A DNA stretch of 64,000 bases, taken from Lysobacterales bacterium (GTDB taxonomy: Bacteria; Pseudomonadota; Gammaproteobacteria; Xanthomonadales; SZUA-38). The first letter of the stretch is position 1, and each line of letters opens with the position of its first letter. The stretch spans positions 1-64,000 of the forward strand of contig JASJDM010000033.1 of assembly GCA_030065125.1 (NCBI GenBank), read 5' to 3'. Under the pieces are notes generated by a model. The model made no database searches, was not told the DNA's origin, and worked only from the letters and a program-made list of their open reading frames with translations. The position numbers and the translations under genes were made by a program. Below are positions 61,022 to 64,000 of this stretch, piece after piece.

Positions 61022-61795
61022 CTAAGGCCCCGTACTCTCGAAGTACTCAGCAAGATCGCGGGACCGGTCCATGTTTCGCTGCACGATGATCAGCTTGCTA
61101 TCGATATTGCTCATTCGCCGGTTCAGTGTCTCGGTCAAGCCAGGCGCGGCGAGCAAAGATTCAACTGCAGATTTCACAAGCGCATCACCCCATTGAGGTT
61201 CGCATTCCGGCAGGAAAAGGGAGATCTTTCCGTTTGACGCAGTGGAAACAATCTCCTGGCAGTCGGACTCAATGACTCTCTGTGCGCTGACCGGCATGTA
61301 CGAGCGCACAAGATTCCGATACGAAGGGTCATCTTTTATGTTGATAAGAACTGCTTCGAACGTCACGTAGAAGTTTGTCAAACGATTGCGTGCATCGATG
61401 TTCGAAATCTTACTCAACACACCGGCTCTCAATACCTCGTCATAAACTGCGCGATCAATTTGCACCGGCCATCGAAATGTTGCTCTATATGAGTCGATAA
61501 GAAACTTTGCCCCTGGCGTTGCTTGATCTGCCCGTAGCGAATCAAGCGCGGCTTGCCCATGTTCCCTTAACTGCAGGTAGTAGTCTCGACGAGCGCCGAG
61601 GTTTTCTGCATTCCTGCGGAGCTCTTCGACGAGCTGACCGTGGTAGCCAATAGCAGTATTCCGTTCAATTCGAGCCTGATTCCAGTTTTGAGCCTGCAGA
61701 CCCATGAACACGCCAATAATGACGATGAATAACTCAACGCACACGGTGAACCAGTTTTGTTGCCGAATGGCGTCGGCGAGGCGTCGAAGGATCAT
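61022..61795 (-). CDS. Single-pass membrane protein, DUF6090-like
   Basis: The product has 257 residues from the ATG at 61793-61795 (MILRRLADAIRQQNWFTVCV); a frame from 61843 adds 16 residues without a ribosome site. One helix (ELFIVIIGVFMGLQAQNWNQ) ends in the Q-N-W-N signature that, with its location, recalls the DUF6090 family. A ~220-residue helical part follows (HGQLVEELRRNAENLGARRD). GC content looks lower than in neighbouring genes by eye. The function is unknown. It lies downstream of the NTF2-like gene on the same strand with an 82-bp gap. Confidence 0.7.
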   Translation of the reverse strand: MILRRLADAIRQQNWFTVCVELFIVIIGVFMGLQAQNWNQARIERNTAIGYHGQLVEELRRNAENLGARRDYYLQLREHGQAALDSLRADQATPGAKFLIDSYRATFRWPVQIDRAVYDEVLRAGVLSKISNIDARNRLTNFYVTFEAVLINIKDDPSYRNLVRSYMPVSAQRVIESDCQEIVSTASNGKISLFLPECEPQWGDALVKSAVESLLAAPGLTETLNRRMSNIDSKLIIVQRNMDRSRDLAEYFESTGP

Positions 61796-61877
61796 GCTAA
61801 TTCTCAGTTTGTATGGCTCACACGGTACGCACGAACGTCCCATCTCTCAATAAAAGATGGCCACTGGCGGGCGTTTC

Positions 61878-62348
61878 TCAGTCCGCCTCGACGTACTCCT
61901 TGAGCATGACTGATTCCGGCATCTGGCCCTCGGTCAACCTGGTCGAGTGCAGCATGCGGAGTTTCCAGCGACCACCGGTTTGAACCAGCACGGCACTTTC
62001 CAGCCATTCGCGCATGCCCTCACCTTCCTCGGAGTTGAACGTGGCGCGATTCCAGTAGCTGACCCAGGCTGTGTCGCCGCGAATCTCGCTGGTGATGACG
62101 TCGAAGTAGTTGCGGCGGTGCACCCCTGGCGGCAGGGTCGACATCACCTCCAGCGTGATATCCAGGTCCCACAGCTCTCCCACTTCCAGCAGTTCGAAGT
62201 CCGGCGTCACCAGACTGCGCATTCGTTCTGTGTCGCTGTCCGCAAGACAGGCAAACACTTCCTGCACCGTATGGAAAGGTCCGTCCTCGCCATGCACTGG
62301 CACGGCGAAAAATCCGAGCACCAGAACCGTGATCAACCAGCTCCGCAT
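61878..62348 (-). CDS. Exported NTF2-like (SnoaL/DUF4440-type) protein
   Basis: The product has 156 residues; signal peptide MRSWLITVLVLGFFAVPVHG. The mature part follows the small NTF2-like cone fold: a helix with CLADSDTERMRSLVTPDFEL, then strands VITSEIRGDTAWVSYWNRA, ESAVLVQTGGRWKLRMLHS. Members bind small ligands or act as isomerases or hydrolases; many exported ones have unknown roles. It is read leftwards, possibly with the DUF6090-like gene. Confidence 0.8.
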   Translation of the reverse strand: MRSWLITVLVLGFFAVPVHGEDGPFHTVQEVFACLADSDTERMRSLVTPDFELLEVGELWDLDITLEVMSTLPPGVHRRNYFDVITSEIRGDTAWVSYWNRATFNSEEGEGMREWLESAVLVQTGGRWKLRMLHSTRLTEGQMPESVMLKEYVEAD

Positions 62349-62492
62349 GAGTCTGCCCCGTGTGTGTTTCGCCCATGATCCCCGCGAGGTTCGCCCGGCG
62401 TCAAACCGGAGGGCGCAGGTCTCGCTATGAAGCTTTGATTCTCAATAGCGCGAATGTGACGAGGCAAGGCCGATAAGAGCGGTAGAGCGATT

Positions 62493-62515
62493 TCCAAATC
62501 ATGCCTGTCCAGATT
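62493..62515 (+). repeat. Dispersed ~30-bp repeat, copy 4
   Basis: CCAAATCATGCCTGTCCAG and four more bases, identical to the central part of copy 2 (46431-46459). Confidence 0.8.
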
Positions 62516-62553
62516 TGGCTCTTAGATTTGGCCTTGGCTCTCAATCCTGACGA

Positions 62554-62601
62554 TTGTCCAAGTTAATATGCGGACGCGATAATGATATGTTATAACATCT
62601 C
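62554..62601 (+). promoter_or_regulatory. Candidate promoter with overlapping Fur/Zur-like palindrome
   Basis: TTGTCC (62554-62559), 18 bp, then GATAAT (62578-62583) resemble -35 and -10 boxes. Directly after lies GATATGTTATAACATCTC (62584-62601), whose core ATGTTATAACAT (62587-62598) is a perfect palindrome. GATAATGATA also matches half of a Fur box. Fur-family repressors (Fur or Zur) commonly control TonB-dependent receptors in this way, so metal-responsive repression is a reasonable inference. Confidence 0.5.
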
Positions 62602-62704
62602 AATTGGCTCACACTTGGCCACCAGTGGTTGATCTGACACTGTGGTGCAGACCTGCATGGCAGCCAGGCGTCGGTGTTTAAAAACTCAGGTACGAGGAAC
62701 CATC

Positions 62705-64000
62705 ATGACTGTTAATCGAGTGCGCCGCGCCGCCAGGCGCTGGGCTGCTTTGCCCACTCTCACTGTGCTGTTGACTGCGAATGCAATATTGGGCAGCACG
62801 CCAGTGAATGCTCAGACTGAAACCGATGAGACCATTGACGAAATCCTGGTCCTTGGAACACGACAGGCCTACCAGGGAGACTTTGATGCCCTGGAAACAC
62901 CGCAGGCTGAGTTAAGAATTGATGCTGAAACTCTGCAGAACGCGGGTGCCATCGACCTGGTGCAAGCGCTCGATTTATCCGCTTCCGTTGCCAGGCAAAA
63001 CAACTTCGGTGGTCTCTGGAACAGCTTCGCTATTCGCGGTTTTGTGGGTGATGAGAACCTGCCGAGTAACTACCTGGTGAATGGTTTTAATGCGGGCCGC
63101 GGTTTTGGCGGTGCTCGCGATCTTTCCGGCATTGAATCGGTTGAGGTGCTCAAAGGTCCCAGGGCCGCTCTGTTCGGGCGCGGCGAACCCGGCGGCACGG
63201 TCAACCTGGTCACGAAGCGGCCTACTTTTGAGACGGCCGGCGAGATCCTTATTTCAGCAGGGAGCTGGAGTACCAATCGTATTGACTTTGACTACACCAC
63301 GCCCCTGTCTGACAACGTCGCCATACGACTGGTAGGCGCCTATGAAGATGCGGAGAGCTTCAGGGACACGATAGAAACAGACAAGCTGTTGTTCAGCCCT
63401 TCGCTCGCATGGCGTATCGGTGATCGAAGCCAGCTGACCTATGAAATTGAGTACAGCGATCAGGAAACGCCTTTTGATCGTGGCGTGATTGCCATAAATG
63501 ATGAACTTGGCCTCATCCCCGAGGATCGATTCCTGGGCGAACCCAGCTATGGCCCTATCGATACCGACGTGCTCGGCCATCAGTTGGAATTCCGGCATGC
63601 GTTCAATGACGATTGGAGTGCGATGCTTGGATTCAACTACCGCGATACCTCGCTAGACGGGCTGGCGTCCGAAAACGGCTTCGGCGCCCCCGATGCGGAC
63701 GGAAACTTCGGTCGCTTCAGCCGCGATCGTGACTACGATGCTACCTACCAGGTGTTTCGGGCCGAGTTGAGCGGCGCTTTCGAAACCGGCAATCTGACCC
63801 ATCGCGTTATCGTGGGTGTGGATGTTGACGAATTCAAAAATGACCAGGTCGCTTTCCGCGATCGATCAACCGATCAGAGCATCAATATTTTCAACCCGGT
63901 CTATGGCAACTACCCACCAGAAACCCTGGCTCTGGCATCGCAAATCGACAGGGTTGAAACCCAGGAGGCCGTGGGCTTCTACATCCAGGATCAAATCAGC
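62705..64000 (+). CDS. TonB-dependent siderophore-type outer-membrane receptor, partial at right edge
   Basis: 432 codons are open to the window edge. The ATG at 62705 has GAGGA ten bases upstream. The signal peptide ends near STPVNA. A TonB-box-like DEILVLG follows, then the plug domain: LDLSASVARQNNFGGLWNS, FAIRGF, IESVEVLKGPRAALFGRGEP, GGTVNLVTKRP. The barrel begins after this (AGSWSTNRIDFDYTTPLSD, VGFYIQDQIS). PGGTVNLVTKRP is typical of the ferric-siderophore receptors (FhuE/FpvA type). It imports an iron or other metal chelate using TonB energy. The ligand cannot be told. The palindrome in its promoter suggests Fur or Zur control. Confidence 0.92.
   Translation, partial: MTVNRVRRAARRWAALPTLTVLLTANAILGSTPVNAQTETDETIDEILVLGTRQAYQGDFDALETPQAELRIDAETLQNAGAIDLVQALDLSASVARQNNFGGLWNSFAIRGFVGDENLPSNYLVNGFNAGRGFGGARDLSGIESVEVLKGPRAALFGRGEPGGTVNLVTKRPTFETAGEILISAGSWSTNRIDFDYTTPLSDNVAIRLVGAYEDAESFRDTIETDKLLFSPSLAWRIGDRSQLTYEIEYSDQETPFDRGVIAINDELGLIPEDRFLGEPSYGPIDTDVLGHQLEFRHAFNDDWSAMLGFNYRDTSLDGLASENGFGAPDADGNFGRFSRDRDYDATYQVFRAELSGAFETGNLTHRVIVGVDVDEFKNDQVAFRDRSTDQSINIFNPVYGNYPPETLALASQIDRVETQEAVGFYIQDQIS

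Larger units (their letters stand above)
62349..62704. other. Intergenic region, 356 nt, with repeat copy 4 and the receptor promoter
   Basis: A divergent gap. It holds dispersed repeat copy 4 (62493-62515), a sigma-70-like promoter (62554-62583), a Fur/Zur-like palindrome (62584-62601) and a ~105-nt untranslated leader before the receptor gene. No small gene is seen. Confidence 0.6.

Noticed and set aside
1-64000. CRISPR arrays, rRNA or tRNA genes, prophage, integrase
   Set aside because: No regularly spaced direct repeats, no folded tRNA or conserved rRNA stretches, and no phage or integrase motifs were seen in reading the window.

Overview
This 64 kb window is GC-rich chromosomal DNA from a Gram-negative bacterium, most likely a gammaproteobacterium of the Lysobacterales/Xanthomonadales kind (inferred from the TorF porin, the TonB-dependent siderophore-type receptor, a RAYT transposase with REP-like palindromes, and many secreted proteins ending in an F-x-x-G-F-E tail). 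I see no tRNA, rRNA, CRISPR array, prophage or central metabolic gene. About 43 genes are supportable, and roughly two thirds encode exported or membrane proteins. The window is best read as an accessory region for envelope, secretion and degradation functions.

Layout: 1-287 end of an Ig-like exported protein; 743-2890 a Sel1 lipoprotein and a REP-flanked RAYT transposase; 2891-7660 a 1589-residue surface protein (HYR, cadherin-like, propeller, PKD, CSLREA, beta-helix); 7733-10031 an orphan cytosolic protein and a CrtO-like acyltransferase; 10513-12162 a beta-propeller protein; 12307-14425 a divergent pair, ICMT-like methyltransferase and membrane LytTR regulator; 14448-18062 a secreted amidohydrolase-like protein that has lost its metal ligands and is fused to a lamin-tail domain; 18346-23889 a leftward operon of a 1451-residue Ig/propeller protein, an ECF sigma factor and a ChrR-like cupin.

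24717-44056 is the most coherent part. Two membrane-bound winged-helix regulators with periplasmic TolB-like propellers (24717-26876 and 34292-36370) each head a rightward, tightly spaced set of secreted genes (26978-30807 and 36483-44056). Almost every product in these sets carries one shared module of about 130 residues, here called the AWF module (core G-A-W-F-N-P-A-T-x-G-Q-G ... A-W-F-T-Y ... two Cys). It is attached in turn to NHL propellers, an M28 peptidase, an amidohydrolase, a metallo-beta-lactamase-fold hydrolase and a Kelch propeller. Between the two sets lie a TorF porin and a divergent acyltransferase-3/LytTR pair.

44307-62348 is a mixed set of small operons: LamG-like, Rap1a-like, DUF2975/XRE, CSLREA beta-helix, FG-GAP, a third LytTR regulator, a Tat-exported epimerase, an MBL hydrolase, a TIMP/NTR-like protein, a GH-like protein, a BNR-repeat protein and a serine beta-lactamase-family hydrolase. 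62705 to the right edge is a TonB-dependent receptor behind a promoter with a Fur/Zur-like palindrome.

Two recurring signals are not explained by any named family I can assign. One is the AWF module. The other is a short h-F-x-x-[GS]-[FM]-[ED] motif found in ten exported proteins, either at the extreme C-terminus, just after the signal peptide, or at a domain joint. No AWF protein carries it. At DNA level there are five identical 26-bp REP copies, a ~30-bp dispersed repeat, and a 323-bp repeat whose two copies align without gaps at about 86% identity by hand count.
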